This document shows positions 24,158 to 24,596 of a stretch of DNA of 24,596 bases, one piece after another; the stretch's first letter is position 1, and every line of letters begins with the position of its first letter. Both the position numbers and the translations under genes were made by a program. The DNA comes from JAHJDS01 sp964569795 (lineage in GTDB: Bacteria; Desulfobacterota; Desulfarculia; Desulfarculales; JAHJDS01). The notes below the pieces were generated by a model. It was given only the letters and a program-made list of their open reading frames with translations. It ran no database searches and had not been told where the DNA came from. The DNA lies in the NCBI GenBank assembly GCA_964569795.1, contig CAZMVB010000046.1, positions 1 through 24,596 on the forward strand, read 5' to 3'.

Positions 24158-24207
24158 AATAGTCCCCCCTCCAAGGTTGTTTACGCCCATCTTTTTACTT
24201 TGTGTTA

Positions 24208-24236
24208 ATTATAATAAACATTCAATGAAATGTCAA
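24208..24236 (-). promoter_or_regulatory. Perfect consensus sigma-70 promoter
   Basis: Minus strand TTGACA (24236-24231), exactly 17 nt, TATAAT (24213-24208): 12 of 12 consensus positions. The predicted start at about 24201 gives a leader of about 44 nt for the 61-residue Cys-rich protein. Confidence 0.8.
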
Positions 24237-24508
24237 TTCATTTATGATACTAAAATGAACGTTTTGATTGCAGGGTTGGCCCACTTGTCGCGGCCGCGAC
24301 CCAGACAACCCATTGCCTGGGCCTCCTACCATCGCGGAAGATCAAATGAAGGGATTGAGCCAGTCTGTAGAGTGGGCCTGCGGCACCGAGGTATCCGATT
24401 GACGGAGGGATCAACTCGGCGTACTTTGAAGGGCTATCCAGACTGCGCTAAATGGCATCAGGGGTGTTGACCCGAGCAAAGCCCGTTACCCACCTTCCCC
24501 GAAACCCA

Positions 24509-24537
24509 TTGACAGCCCTGGGGCCGGGTTGTACAAA
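24509..24537 (+). promoter_or_regulatory. Promoter of tRNA-Arg
   Basis: TTGACA (24509-24514), 17-nt spacer, TACAAA (24532-24537); +1 is expected about 2 nt before the mature tRNA 5' end at 24546. The stretch 24237-24508 holds no other feature I can support. Confidence 0.6.
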
Positions 24538-24545
24538 GACCCCGG

Positions 24546-24596
24546 GCCCCCGTAGCTCAGCAGGATAGAGCACCGGATTCCTAATCCGTAGGCCGC
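24546..24596 (+). tRNA. tRNA-Arg (anticodon CCT), 3' part beyond window
   Basis: Acceptor strand GCCCCCG (24546-24552), TA, D-stem GCTC/GAGC with an AGCAGGATA loop, then anticodon stem CCGGA/TCCGT around the loop TTCCTAA. The anticodon is CCT, reading AGG (Arg). The variable region begins before the sequence ends at 24596, so the T-arm, 3' acceptor strand and CCA are not seen. It is a likely integration target at its unseen 3' end. Confidence 0.9.

Noticed and set aside
24150..24470. 106-codon plus-strand frame near the tRNA
   Set aside because: It starts on the antisense of the small Cys-rich gene and its promoter; no domain or ribosome site.

Overview
The window is a piece of a high-GC (roughly two-thirds G+C by eye) bacterial chromosome. 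It is probably from a metagenomic or draft assembly, because a run of exactly 100 Ns sits at 4527-4626. A two-CW Cys-rich protein, a polyferredoxin-type protein with extra Cys clusters, tandem GAF proteins and a PerR/KatG oxidative-stress pair suggest an anaerobic or microaerophilic 'deltaproteobacterial' (Desulfobacterota-like) host. That assignment is an inference from gene style, not a search result.

Layout. 1-2485: an enoyl-CoA hydratase (cut by the left edge) behind an NTF2-like protein, two matched hairpin repeats, a frameshifted PfpI/DJ-1 gene and a small two-CW protein. 2486-2817: a non-coding, locally AT-rich stretch with many DnaA-box-like 9-mers, all in one orientation and many exactly 11 bp apart; this looks like a replication origin or a DnaA-binding locus. 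2818-4038: a periplasmic branched-chain-amino-acid-type binding protein. 4039-5313: a mosaic of short hairpin repeats around the assembly gap, which also swallows most of an IscA/HesB-like gene. 5314-8239: katG and a PerR/Fur regulator, each preceded by almost the same 15-bp operator. 8442-10009: two tandem paralogous GAF-domain proteins. 10106-14712: a tightly overlapping operon (FAD oxidoreductase, MurU-like nucleotidyltransferase, AmgK-like sugar kinase, Der GTPase) that joins cell-wall sugar salvage to ribosome assembly. 14921-16469: a MerR regulator and a 4Fe-4S protein.

16600-19230 is a clear low-GC island (about 40% by eye, A/T-ending codons) without mobility genes. It is one operon behind a good promoter: a two-domain dCTP deaminase-like protein, a previously uncalled 50-residue ORF, and a GNAT-ASCH fusion. 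This is the best candidate for an undescribed system, plausibly nucleotide-based phage defence. 19555-23249 returns to host-like DNA: a small Cys-rich protein, a deoxyribonucleotidase-like HAD protein that looks leaderless, and clpB. 23250-24596 holds hairpin repeats, a 61-residue Cys-rich protein behind a perfect consensus promoter, and the 5' part of tRNA-Arg(CCT) at the right edge. A decayed second copy of that tRNA's promoter and 5' half lies 585 bp upstream.
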